A stretch of DNA of 64,000 nt, from the NCBI RefSeq assembly GCF_013112485.1, contig NZ_JABFHG010000003.1:186001-250000 (forward strand). Direction: 5' to 3'. Below, one piece after another: positions 16,981-24,551 of this stretch; the stretch's first letter is position 1, and each line of letters begins with the position of its first letter. The DNA is from Roseicella sp. DB1501 (GTDB lineage Bacteria; Pseudomonadota; Alphaproteobacteria; Acetobacterales; Acetobacteraceae). The position numbers and the translations under genes were made by a program. The notes below the pieces were generated by a model. That model made no database searches. It was not told the origin of the DNA and saw only the letters and a list, made by a program, of their open reading frames with translations.

Positions 16981-18069
16981 ATGAACCGCCGCCTTCTCCT
17001 CGGCGCCGCGGCCGCCGCCGCGCCGGCCGCCCTCGCCGCCCCCGCCCTGGCCCAGGCCAATCCGGAGGTGCGCTGGCGCCTCGCCTCGGCCTTCCCGCGC
17101 AATCTCGACGTGCTCTACGGCACCGGGGACCGGATCGCCCAGCGGGTCGCGCAGCTCACCGACAACCGCTTCCAGATCCGCTTCTTCGCGGCCGGCGAGA
17201 TCGTCCCCGGGCTGCAGGTGCTGGATGCGGTGCAGGCCGGGACCATCGAGGCCGGCCACACGCCGGTCTACTACTACACGGGCAAGGACCCGGCCTTCGC
17301 CTTCTTCACGGCCCTGCCCTTCGGCCTGAACGCCCGGCAGAACATGGCCTGGCTGACCCAGGGCGGCGGCGGCGAGCTCGCGGCGGAGCTGTTCAAGGAC
17401 TACAACATCGTCGGCTTCCCGGCCGGCGACACCGGCGCCCAGATGGGCGGCTGGTTCCGCAGCGAGATCAAGTCGATCGACGACCTCAAGGGGCTGAAAT
17501 TCCGGGTCGCCGGCCTGGCCGGCGAGATCTTCCGCCGCATGGGCGCGGTGCCGACGCAGATCGCCGCCGCCGACATCTATCCCTCGCTCGAGCGCGGCAC
17601 CCTCGATGCCGTCGAGTTCGTCGGGCCGCATGACGACGAGAAGCTCGGCTTCGTGCGGGTGGCCAAGTTCTACTACGCCCCGGGCTTCTGGGAGGCGGGG
17701 GCGCATCTGCACCTGCTGGTCAACCAGGCGGCCTTCGAGTCGCTGCCGCCGGCCTACAAGGCGGCGCTCGAGGTCTCCTGCGGCGAGGCGAATGCCGACA
17801 TGCTGGCGCGCTACGACCACCTGAACCCGCAGGCGCTGCGCCGGCTGGTCTCGGCTGGGGCGCAGCTCCGCTTCTGGCCGCGCGACATCATGCAGGCCGC
17901 CTGGAAGGAGGCGCACGCCCTCTACGACGAGATGTCGGCGAAGAACGAGCGCTTCAAGAAGGTCTGGACCGCCTACCGGGCCTACCGGGACGAGGAATAC
18001 CAGTGGTTCCGCGTGGCTGAGAGCAGCTTCGACAACTTCGCCTTCCCCGAGGCGGCGCGGCGGGGCTGA
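16981..18069 (+). CDS. TRAP transporter substrate-binding protein (DctP-like), paralogue
   Basis: A 362-residue exported binding protein. The signal peptide (about 1-25) ends LAQA, with twin arginines at the start (MNRRLLLG). DIYPSLERGTLDAVEFVGPHDDEKLG matches the DctP signature and closely parallels the gene at 15075-16151. The GGAG before the ATG is a good ribosome-binding site. Membrane components are absent here, so it must work with a transporter encoded elsewhere. It probably binds an oxo- or hydroxycarboxylate, in line with the cluster upstream. Confidence 0.88.
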   Translation: MNRRLLLGAAAAAAPAALAAPALAQANPEVRWRLASAFPRNLDVLYGTGDRIAQRVAQLTDNRFQIRFFAAGEIVPGLQVLDAVQAGTIEAGHTPVYYYTGKDPAFAFFTALPFGLNARQNMAWLTQGGGGELAAELFKDYNIVGFPAGDTGAQMGGWFRSEIKSIDDLKGLKFRVAGLAGEIFRRMGAVPTQIAAADIYPSLERGTLDAVEFVGPHDDEKLGFVRVAKFYYAPGFWEAGAHLHLLVNQAAFESLPPAYKAALEVSCGEANADMLARYDHLNPQALRRLVSAGAQLRFWPRDIMQAAWKEAHALYDEMSAKNERFKKVWTAYRAYRDEEYQWFRVAESSFDNFAFPEAARRG

Positions 18070-18077
18070 GGCGGCGT

Positions 18078-18143
18078 CCAGATACTGCTGGTCGGCGCCG
18101 CCGCTTCTGCGTTGGACGCGGCCCCCCAACCAGCGGTATCTGG
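18078..18143. repeat. Long imperfect dyad before uppP
   Basis: Arms 18078-18092 (CCAGATACTGCTGGT) and 18129-18143 (ACCAGCGGTATCTGG) pair at 14 of 15 positions with one G-T pair. The 36-base loop contains a CGTCCA-like complement. It begins nine bases after the TRAP gene stop and ends 30 bases before uppP. It could be a terminator of the TRAP gene or a dispersed palindrome. No U-tract is seen. Confidence 0.5.
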
Positions 18144-18173
18144 GCGGCTTCGCTCTCGGGATTAGCCGTCTTC

Positions 18174-18977
18174 ATGCCCATTGCCGATTTGCTCTCCGCC
18201 CTCGCCATGGGGGTGCTGGAGGGGCTGACCGAATTCCTGCCCATCTCCTCGACCGGCCATCTGATCCTGCTCGGGCGTCTCATCGGCTTCGAGGGGCCGC
18301 CGGGGAAGGTCTTCGAGATCTCCATCCAACTCGGCGCCATCCTCGCCGTGATCTGGGTGTTCCGGGAGACGCTGCTCGGCCTCGCCCGCGGCATGTGGCG
18401 GCCGGGGCCGGAGCGGTTCTACGTGACGAACCTGCTGCTCGCCTTCCTGCCGGCCGCGGTGATCGGCGCGACGCTGCACAAGACCATCACCGAGCGGCTG
18501 TTCAGCCCCTGGGTGGTCTGCGGCGCGCTGATCGCGGGCGGCGTCGCCATCATCCTGATCGAGCGGCTGCGCCGGGTGCCGGCCATCCGCTCGGTGCCCG
18601 AGATCGGGCCGGTGCCGGCGCTGCTGATCGGCTTCGGCCAGGCGCTGGCCATGATCCCGGGCACCTCCCGCTCGGGCGCGACCATCATCACCGCCCTGCT
18701 GCTCGGGGTGGAGCGGAAGACGGCGGCCGAGTTCAGCTTCGTCCTCGCCATCCCGACCATGCTGGCGGCCACCGCCTACAGCCTGTTCAAGGTGCGCCAC
18801 GAGATCGCCTTCACCGGGCTCGGGCAGATCGCGGTCGGCTTCGTCGCCGCCTTCGTGGTGGCGCTGGTGACGGTGCGCTGGGTGCTGGCGGTGATCGGGC
18901 GGATCGGCTTCACGCCCTTCGGCTGGTACCGCATCGCGCTCGGCCTCATCGGCTTCGCCGTGCTGCTGGCGGGCTGA
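18174..18977 (+). CDS. uppP: Undecaprenyl-diphosphatase
   Basis: A 267-residue integral membrane enzyme (BacA family) that dephosphorylates undecaprenyl diphosphate to recycle the lipid carrier of peptidoglycan synthesis. Both signatures are present: the Glu-rich motif GLTEFLPISSTGHL near 17-30 and PGTSRSGATI near 163. There are eight predicted helices. Length is normal. It stands alone between the TRAP gene and a convergent dehydratase gene. Confidence 0.95.
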   Translation: MPIADLLSALAMGVLEGLTEFLPISSTGHLILLGRLIGFEGPPGKVFEISIQLGAILAVIWVFRETLLGLARGMWRPGPERFYVTNLLLAFLPAAVIGATLHKTITERLFSPWVVCGALIAGGVAIILIERLRRVPAIRSVPEIGPVPALLIGFGQALAMIPGTSRSGATIITALLLGVERKTAAEFSFVLAIPTMLAATAYSLFKVRHEIAFTGLGQIAVGFVAAFVVALVTVRWVLAVIGRIGFTPFGWYRIALGLIGFAVLLAG

Positions 18978-19043
18978 GCCGGGCGCCGGTCCGCAACCAT
19001 GCGGAGGCCGCAGACGGGACGGGCCGGGCAGCCGCCGCAGGGA

Positions 19044-19985
19044 TTACCCCGCGAGGCTGGCCGGGTCGCAATTGGCGCCGCAGACCAGCACGCCGACCCG
19101 CGCCCCCGCCGGCGGGCGCCAGGCGCCGCAGAGCAGCGCTGCCAGCGCGGTCGCCCCGCCCGGCTCGGCCACGATGCGCGCAGCATCCCACAGCCGGCGC
19201 TGCGCCGCGCGGATAGCCTCGTCCGGCACCAGCACGGTCCCGGCCACATGCTCCCGCGCCACGGCGAACATCAGCGCGCCCACCTGCTTCGCCCCGAGGC
19301 TGTCCGCCGCCAGGCCGCCGACCGGGGCCGGCACCGGCCGGCCCGCCCGCAGCGCGCTGGCGAGGGTGGGGCAGGCCTCGGGCTCGATGCCGATCACCCG
19401 CGCGCCGCTGCCGGCATACCAGGCGGCCATGCCGCCGATCAGCCCGCCGCCGCCGACCGCGACCAGCAGATGGGTGAGGTCCGGCGCCTGTTCCTGGAAT
19501 TCGAGCGCCACGGTGCCCTGGCCGGCCAGCACCTCCGCCTGGTCGTAGGCGTGCACGAGCAGCGCCCCGGTCTCGGCGGCGCGCGCCTCGCTCGCCAGCC
19601 GCGCCGAGTCATAGGCCTCGCCGCCCACGACCAGCCGGGCGCCGTAGGATTCGATCCGGGCCCGCTTGGCGGCGCCGGTGATGGCGGGGACGAAGATCTC
19701 CGCCGGAACGCCGAGCGCCCGGGCGGCATGGGCGACGGCGGCGCCATGGTTGCCGCCCGAGGCGGCGATCACCCCGGCCGGCGGCAGGGGATTCGAGAGC
19801 ATCCGGTTGAAGGCGCCGCGTGGCTTGAAGGAACCGCTTGCCTGCAACCCCTCCAATTTCAGTACAATATCGTTATCGATGCCCAGCGCCGATCCATCCA
19901 GATGCAGCAGGGGGGTGCGCCGGACATGCGGGGCGATGCGGTGCGCGGCGGCGCGGATCGCCGCCTGGTTGGGAAAGGTCGACAT
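19044..19985 (-). CDS. PLP-dependent threonine/serine dehydratase-like protein
   Basis: A 313-residue fold-type II PLP enzyme. The lysine is in ASGSFKPRGAFNRML, with ASGGNHGAA for substrate carboxylate binding and the glycine loop VGGGGLIGGMAAW for the phosphate. It lacks the ACT regulatory domain of biosynthetic IlvA, so it is closer to catabolic threonine dehydratase, serine racemase or EutB-like ectoine hydrolysis enzymes. It is divergent from hprK with about 105 bases between starts. Confidence 0.87.
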   Translation of the reverse strand: MSTFPNQAAIRAAAHRIAPHVRRTPLLHLDGSALGIDNDIVLKLEGLQASGSFKPRGAFNRMLSNPLPPAGVIAASGGNHGAAVAHAARALGVPAEIFVPAITGAAKRARIESYGARLVVGGEAYDSARLASEARAAETGALLVHAYDQAEVLAGQGTVALEFQEQAPDLTHLLVAVGGGGLIGGMAAWYAGSGARVIGIEPEACPTLASALRAGRPVPAPVGGLAADSLGAKQVGALMFAVAREHVAGTVLVPDEAIRAAQRRLWDAARIVAEPGGATALAALLCGAWRPPAGARVGVLVCGANCDPASLAG

Positions 19986-20090
19986 GGCACGTCAGGGGTG
20001 GCATGCGCGATGCTGCGACGCAACTGCCGGTACCCTTGGAAGGGTGTCGGCTTTCTGCCAAGGTCGGTCGCCTGTGTGGTGGCGACCAGG

Positions 20091-20537
20091 ATGCTGCTTC
20101 ATGCCAGTTCTGTCGCCCGCGAAGGGGACGCCGTCCTGTTGCTGGGTCCTTCGGGCTCCGGGAAGTCCGACCTCGTGCTGCGCCTGATCGATCGCGGCTG
20201 GCGCCTGGTGGCCGATGACCAGGTCGCGCTGACGGCCGAGGCGGGCGTGCTGCGCGCCGAGGCGCCGCCGGCCTTGCGCGGCATGCTAGAGGTGCGCGGC
20301 CTCGGCCTGTTCCGCGACCTGCCGGTGGCCGCGCCGGCGACGCTCCGCCTGGTGGCGCGGCTGGTGCCGCGGGCCGAGCTCGTCCGGCTGCCGGAGCCGG
20401 AGCGCTGGGGCGAGGCCGGCATCGCCCTGCCGCTGATCCGGCTGGACGCCTTCGCCGCCTCGGCCGCGGCGCGGCTCGCCCTGGCGCTCGATGCCGCGCT
20501 CGGCTGCGCCCGGCAGCAGGCGGGCGCCTTCGCATGA
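20091..20537 (+). CDS. hprK: HPr kinase/phosphorylase, short alphaproteobacterial form
   Basis: A 148-residue protein matching only the C-terminal catalytic domain of HprK, as is usual in alphaproteobacteria. Walker A GPSGSGKS is at 19-26 and the LVADDQV signature follows. It phosphorylates the regulatory serine of HPr. I chose ATG 20091 because it gives the family N-terminus MxLHAS. It overlaps rapZ by four bases and heads the hprK-rapZ-IIA-HPr-EI operon. Confidence 0.88.
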   Translation: MLLHASSVAREGDAVLLLGPSGSGKSDLVLRLIDRGWRLVADDQVALTAEAGVLRAEAPPALRGMLEVRGLGLFRDLPVAAPATLRLVARLVPRAELVRLPEPERWGEAGIALPLIRLDAFAASAAARLALALDAALGCARQQAGAFA

Positions 20538-21550
20538 GCGAGGCGCTGCCCGCCCGGCCGGTGGTGCTGGTCACCGGCCTCTCCGGGGCCGGCAAGGCCT
20601 CCATCCTCCGGGTGCTGGAGGATCTCGGCTTCGAGACGGTGGACAACCCGCCTCTCAAGGTGCTCGAGGAGCTGGTCGAGGATGGCGACGCGCCCATCGC
20701 CGCCGGCATCGACACCCGCACCCGCGGCTTCGTGCCGACCGGGGCGCTGGTCACCCTGGCCCGCCTGCGGCGCAAGCCCGGCATCGCGGTGACGCTGATC
20801 TTCACCACCGCCGAGGATGCGGTGCTGCTGCGCCGCTTCACCGAGACGCGGCGGCGCCACCCGCTGGCGCCGGGCGGCTCGCTCGGCAATAGGGTGATCG
20901 ACGGCATCGCCAGGGAATCGGCGCTGCTGGCCCCGCTGCGCGACGCGGCCGACCTGGTGGTGGACACCTCCGACCTGCCGCTGCCGGCGCTGCGGCAGAT
21001 GATCGAGCGCCGCTTCCGCCCGGAGGGGGCGACCGGGCTAGCGATCCAGGTGATATCCTTCGCCTTCCCGCGCGGCCTGCCGCGGGAGGCCGACCTGGTC
21101 TTCGACATGCGCTTCCTGCGCAACCCGCACTACGTCCCGGCCCTGAAGCCGCAGACCGGCCGCGACCCGGCGGTCGCCGCCTATGTCGAGGAGGACCCGG
21201 ACTTCGCTGCCTTCTGGGCCCGGCTGACCGGCTTCATCGACCCGCTGCTGCCACGCTACGTGGCGGAGGGCAAGAAGTACCTCACCATCGCGCTCGGCTG
21301 CACCGGCGGCCGGCACCGCTCGGTCCTTGTGGCGGAGCGCCTGGCTGACCATCTTCGCTCGGCTGGATGGCGTGCGGATGTAACGCATCGGGAACTGGCC
21401 CAGAGGGAGCTTGCCGGGATGGACCCGGGGGCGCTACCCGGCCATCGCAGCGCCACGCTCCCCGCACCACGCGAAGGGGCTGGTGGAGATGCCGTCCCCT
21501 CTCCTCAGGCCGGGACGGGGGGTCGGGAGGCCCTGACACGCACCCCATGA
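20534..21550 (+). CDS. rapZ: RNase adapter protein RapZ-like P-loop protein
   Basis: A 338-residue protein of the RapZ/YvcJ family. The P-loop GLSGAGK is at 15-21, and the C-terminal domain ends in ALGCTGGRHRSVLVAERL, which binds nucleotide sugars or RNA in relatives. Residue 22, normally Ser or Thr of Walker A, is Ala (GKAS), so nucleotide binding may be altered. The protein runs about 40 residues past the usual end with a Pro/Gly-rich tail. It overlaps hprK and the IIA gene. Confidence 0.88.
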   Translation: MSEALPARPVVLVTGLSGAGKASILRVLEDLGFETVDNPPLKVLEELVEDGDAPIAAGIDTRTRGFVPTGALVTLARLRRKPGIAVTLIFTTAEDAVLLRRFTETRRRHPLAPGGSLGNRVIDGIARESALLAPLRDAADLVVDTSDLPLPALRQMIERRFRPEGATGLAIQVISFAFPRGLPREADLVFDMRFLRNPHYVPALKPQTGRDPAVAAYVEEDPDFAAFWARLTGFIDPLLPRYVAEGKKYLTIALGCTGGRHRSVLVAERLADHLRSAGWRADVTHRELAQRELAGMDPGALPGHRSATLPAPREGAGGDAVPSPQAGTGGREALTRTP

Positions 21551-21987
21551 TCGGATTGGTTCTCGTTACCCATGGCCGGCTCGCCGACGAGCTTCGTCTC
21601 GCCATGGAACACGTCGTCGGCCCGCAGCGGGCGGTCTCGACCGTCTGCATCGGCCCCGACGACGACATGGAGCGGCGGCGGCAGGATATCCGCGAGAGCA
21701 TCGCCGCCGTCGACCAGGGGGATGGCGTGGTGGTACTGACGGACATCATGGGCGGCACCCCCTGCAACCTCGCCGTCTCGCTCGCCGACCGCAAGCAGGT
21801 CGAGGTGATCGCCGGGGTGAACCTGCCGCTGCTGGTCAAGCTCGCCAAGATCCGCTCATCCGAGCCCCTGGCCGAGGCGGTCGACCACGCCGCCGCGGCG
21901 GGGCGCAAATACATCGCAGCCGCCGGCGACCTCCCGAACGGGATCGCCCGGGTCAATGGCCGCGCGAACGGAGGAACCAAGCCGTGA
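21547..21987 (+). CDS. PTS IIA component, mannose/fructose type
   Basis: A 146-residue EIIA-Man-like protein. The phosphorylated histidine is His9 in VLVTHGRLA, and DIMGGTPCNLA is the conserved active-site loop. No IIB, IIC or IID genes are present, so this is a regulatory rather than a transport PTS. The start overlaps the rapZ stop (ATGA at 21547). In related bacteria this chain controls carbon and nitrogen responses through the phosphorylation state of IIA and HPr. Confidence 0.92.
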   Translation: MIGLVLVTHGRLADELRLAMEHVVGPQRAVSTVCIGPDDDMERRRQDIRESIAAVDQGDGVVVLTDIMGGTPCNLAVSLADRKQVEVIAGVNLPLLVKLAKIRSSEPLAEAVDHAAAAGRKYIAAAGDLPNGIARVNGRANGGTKP

Positions 21988-22319
21988 GCCATACTGCGAC
22001 GCAGGCAATCGACAGCCAGCCCGCCACCTGTGGTTGCGGCGAGGGGGAGATGGTGCTGCGACGAAGCCTCACCATCCGCAACAGCCGCGGCCTGCATGCC
22101 CGCGCCGCGGCCAAGCTGGTGACGCTGGCCGAGCGTTTCTCCGCCTGCCTGCACGTCTCCTGCGGCGGCCAGCGGGTGCCGGCCTGCTCCATCATGGGGC
22201 TGATGATGCTCGGGGCCAGCCAGGGCACTACCATCGAGATCGAGGCCGAGGGCTGGGACGCCAAGGAGGCGCTCGAGGCGGTGGCCGGCCTGGTCGAGGC
22301 CGGTTTCCATGAAGAATGA
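21984..22319 (+). CDS. HPr phosphocarrier protein
   Basis: A 111-residue HPr with a roughly 22-residue N-terminal extension containing a CGCGEGE segment. His38 in NSRGLHARAAA is the site phosphorylated by EI, and the Ser in PACSIMGLMML is the HprK target. The GTG start overlaps the IIA stop and is preceded by GGAGGAA. It passes phosphate from EI to IIA, and its serine links it to the HprK at the head of the operon. Confidence 0.92.
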   Translation: MSHTATQAIDSQPATCGCGEGEMVLRRSLTIRNSRGLHARAAAKLVTLAERFSACLHVSCGGQRVPACSIMGLMMLGASQGTTIEIEAEGWDAKEALEAVAGLVEAGFHEE

Positions 22320-24207
22320 CGGCACCGAACCGGCGGAAGGGCTGAGCGCCAAGGGCCCGGAGCGCGGCACCGAGCGCGGCACGGACCGGACGGCCGAGCG
22401 CAGCGCCGAGGCGCCGCGCCGGATCGGGCGGATGCTGCGGGAGCAGGAGATCCGCGGCATCGCGATCACTCCGGGCATCGCCATCGGCCCGGTCTACGAC
22501 ACCACCGAGATCCCCGCCGAGGCCCCGCGCCGCGGCATCGCGCCCGGCGAGGTGGAGGCCGAGCGGCAGCGCCTGGCCGATGCCGTCGCCCTGTCGCGCA
22601 AGCAGATCGGCAAGCTGAAGACGCGGCTCGGCATCCTGCCCGAGGAGGCGCAGGAGGAGCTGTCGCCGCTGCTCGACGCCTATGTCCTCATGCTCGGCAA
22701 TTCCCGGCTGCTGCGCGGCGCCCGCAAGCGCATCGAGAGCGGGCTGGTCGCCGCCGAGACCGCGGTGGGGGACGAGGCGGAGGCGATCGCCACCCTGATC
22801 ATGGCGGCGAAGGATGACGACCGCGCCGGGCTGAAGCGCCGCGCCGACGAGGTGCGGGAGATCGCCCGCCGGCTGACCCGCAACCTGACCGCCACCCCTT
22901 TCCGCAGCCTGAAGGAGGTGCCCGAGGGCGCGATCCTGGTGGCCGAGGAGCTGACGCCGGCCGATGCGGCGCTGCTCGACCCGGCTCGCATCGCCGGCGT
23001 CGCCACCGAGGAGGGCGGCGCCGATGGCCATACCGCCATCATGCTGCGCGCCCTCGGCATCCCCTCCGTCCTCGGCTGCGTCGGGCTGACCGGCAGCGTG
23101 ACCCGCGGCGACCGGGCCGTGCTCGACGGCAGTGCCGGCACCATCGTGCTGCGGCCGGGCGAGCGGGCGCTCGAGCGGGGCAAGGAGGCGCTCGCCGCCT
23201 TCGCCAAGGAGCGGCAGAAGCTCGCCAAGCTGCGCCGCCTGCCGGCGGTGACGACGGATGGCGAGCCGGTGGAGCTGCAGGCCAATCTGGAGATCCCGGC
23301 CGAGCTGCCGCTGATCGCCCAGGCCGGCGCCCAGGGCATCGGGCTGCTGCGTACCGAATTCCTCTTCATGAACCGCGAGGATCTGCCGGACGAGGAGGCG
23401 CAGACTCTGGCCTATGCCCAGGTGCTGGAGGCGATGGGCGGCGACCCGGTCACCATCCGCGTGCTCGACTGGGGCGGCGAGAAGGACATGGAGGCGCTGA
23501 GCCAGGGCATCGCGCCGACCCATGCCGGGCCCAACCCGGCGCTCGGCCTGCGCGGGTTGCGGCTGCTGCTGAAGCGGCCGGAGCTGCTGGAGGCGCAATT
23601 CGCCGCCATCCTCCGCGTCGCCGACCGCGGCAGCACGCGCATCCTGCTGCCGCTGGTCACCAACCCCTCCGAGGTGAAGCAGGCGCGCGAAGTCTATGAG
23701 CGCGTCGCCCGGAGGCTGCGCCGCAAGGGCGTGCACCTGCCGGACAAGCTGCCCGAGCTCGGCTGCATGATCGAGACGCCGGGCGCCGCGCTGGCCGCCG
23801 ATGCCATCGCGCTGGAGGCCGATTTCTTCGCCATCGGCACCAACGACCTCGCCATGTACACCCTGGCCGTCGACCGCGCCGAGGCCGAGGTCTCGCACCT
23901 CTACGACCCGCTGCACCCGGCGGTGCTGCGGCTGATGCAATTCGCCACCGAGGCGGCGCTGCGCCTGCGCATGCCGGTCTCGGTCTGCGGCGAGATGGCG
24001 GGCAATCCGCGCCTGGTGCCGCTGCTGCTCGGCCTCGGCATCCGGACGCTGTCGATGAATGCCAGCGCCATCCCGCGGGTGAAGCAGATGGTCCGGGCGC
24101 TCGATATTGGCGACTGCGCCCGCTTCGCCCGGCGGGTGATGGAACAGTCCGACCCGCAGCGTATCCATGAGCTCGTGATGAATTTCGGGAGCGGGGACAA
24201 AGGCTGA
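22309..24207 (+). CDS. ptsP: Phosphoenolpyruvate-protein phosphotransferase (enzyme I)
   Basis: A 632-residue EI that starts the phosphorelay by taking phosphate from PEP. Active-site His241 lies in GGADGHTAIMLRA; the residue before it is Gly where Ser is usual in EI. PEP-binding motifs include LLRTEFLFMNR, LDWGGEKDM and the late CGEMAGNPRLVPLLLGLG. It lacks the N-terminal GAF domain of true PtsP and has about 40 extra N-terminal residues, so ptsI would also fit. It overlaps HPr by 11 bases and is the last gene of the operon. The 107-bp repeat begins immediately after its stop. Confidence 0.92.
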   Translation: MKNDGTEPAEGLSAKGPERGTERGTDRTAERSAEAPRRIGRMLREQEIRGIAITPGIAIGPVYDTTEIPAEAPRRGIAPGEVEAERQRLADAVALSRKQIGKLKTRLGILPEEAQEELSPLLDAYVLMLGNSRLLRGARKRIESGLVAAETAVGDEAEAIATLIMAAKDDDRAGLKRRADEVREIARRLTRNLTATPFRSLKEVPEGAILVAEELTPADAALLDPARIAGVATEEGGADGHTAIMLRALGIPSVLGCVGLTGSVTRGDRAVLDGSAGTIVLRPGERALERGKEALAAFAKERQKLAKLRRLPAVTTDGEPVELQANLEIPAELPLIAQAGAQGIGLLRTEFLFMNREDLPDEEAQTLAYAQVLEAMGGDPVTIRVLDWGGEKDMEALSQGIAPTHAGPNPALGLRGLRLLLKRPELLEAQFAAILRVADRGSTRILLPLVTNPSEVKQAREVYERVARRLRRKGVHLPDKLPELGCMIETPGAALAADAIALEADFFAIGTNDLAMYTLAVDRAEAEVSHLYDPLHPAVLRLMQFATEAALRLRMPVSVCGEMAGNPRLVPLLLGLGIRTLSMNASAIPRVKQMVRALDIGDCARFARRVMEQSDPQRIHELVMNFGSGDKG

Positions 24208-24314
24208 CTAGAGCGTGATCACTTGAGGTGGAAACACCGAAAAGCGTGAATCACACTATTAAACAACGGCCTGGACCATGATCCGTGAACCAGAGTGAAC
24301 GGATCATGGTCTAG
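24208..24314. repeat. 107-bp dispersed palindromic element, copy A
   Basis: The element runs from CTAGAGCGTGATC to GATCATGGTCTAG. It matches the reverse complement of 61215-61321 without gaps, about 91 of 107 positions by my alignment. It begins on the base after the ptsP TGA. Its other end, CTAG at 24311-24314, supplies the TAG stop of the small minus-strand gene, so it fills the gap between two convergent genes. It resembles the short intergenic palindromes of other alphaproteobacteria that begin AGAGC.TGATC. Confidence 0.85.
24274..24311. terminator. Perfect 13-bp stem, probable bidirectional terminator
   Basis: GACCATGATCCGT (24274-24286) is exactly complementary to ACGGATCATGGTC (24299-24311), with a 12-base loop. 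It lies inside the 107-bp element between the convergent ptsP and the 52-residue gene. No T-run follows, so termination might be Rho-assisted; this is inferred. Confidence 0.5.
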
Positions 24315-24469
24315 CTCCGCCGCAGCTTGCCCCGTCGCGGCTTCGCGGGTTTGGTCGCCGCTCGCTTCATCGTCGCCGTCGCCCCGCGCTGTGCCAGCGC
24401 CGCCCAGCGGTTCGCCGCGCTGAGCCAGAGGCTCATCAGCGGGTTCTTCTTCGTCCAAGGCCTCGGCAT
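24311..24469 (-). CDS. Small basic protein (52 aa), alphaproteobacterial type
   Basis: A 52-residue protein starting MPRPWTKKNP and continuing with an amphipathic helix, LMSLWLSAANRWAALAQRG, and a Lys/Arg-rich tail. From memory, similar 50-90-residue proteins with TKKNPxMSLWLSAAN occur in other alphaproteobacteria, some near polyhydroxyalkanoate genes. The function is unknown. An in-frame ATG three codons earlier (24478) is an alternative start. Its TAG stop is formed by the end of the repeat element. No good ribosome-binding site is visible. Confidence 0.6.
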   Translation of the reverse strand: MPRPWTKKNPLMSLWLSAANRWAALAQRGATATMKRAATKPAKPRRGKLRRS

Positions 24470-24551
24470 GGCGCGCATCCCGGATGATGCGGCGCACAAC
24501 GCGGCGGCGGGAGGGCTGTTCCCGGCCAGGTTGCCAGGCGGCCGCCGATCC

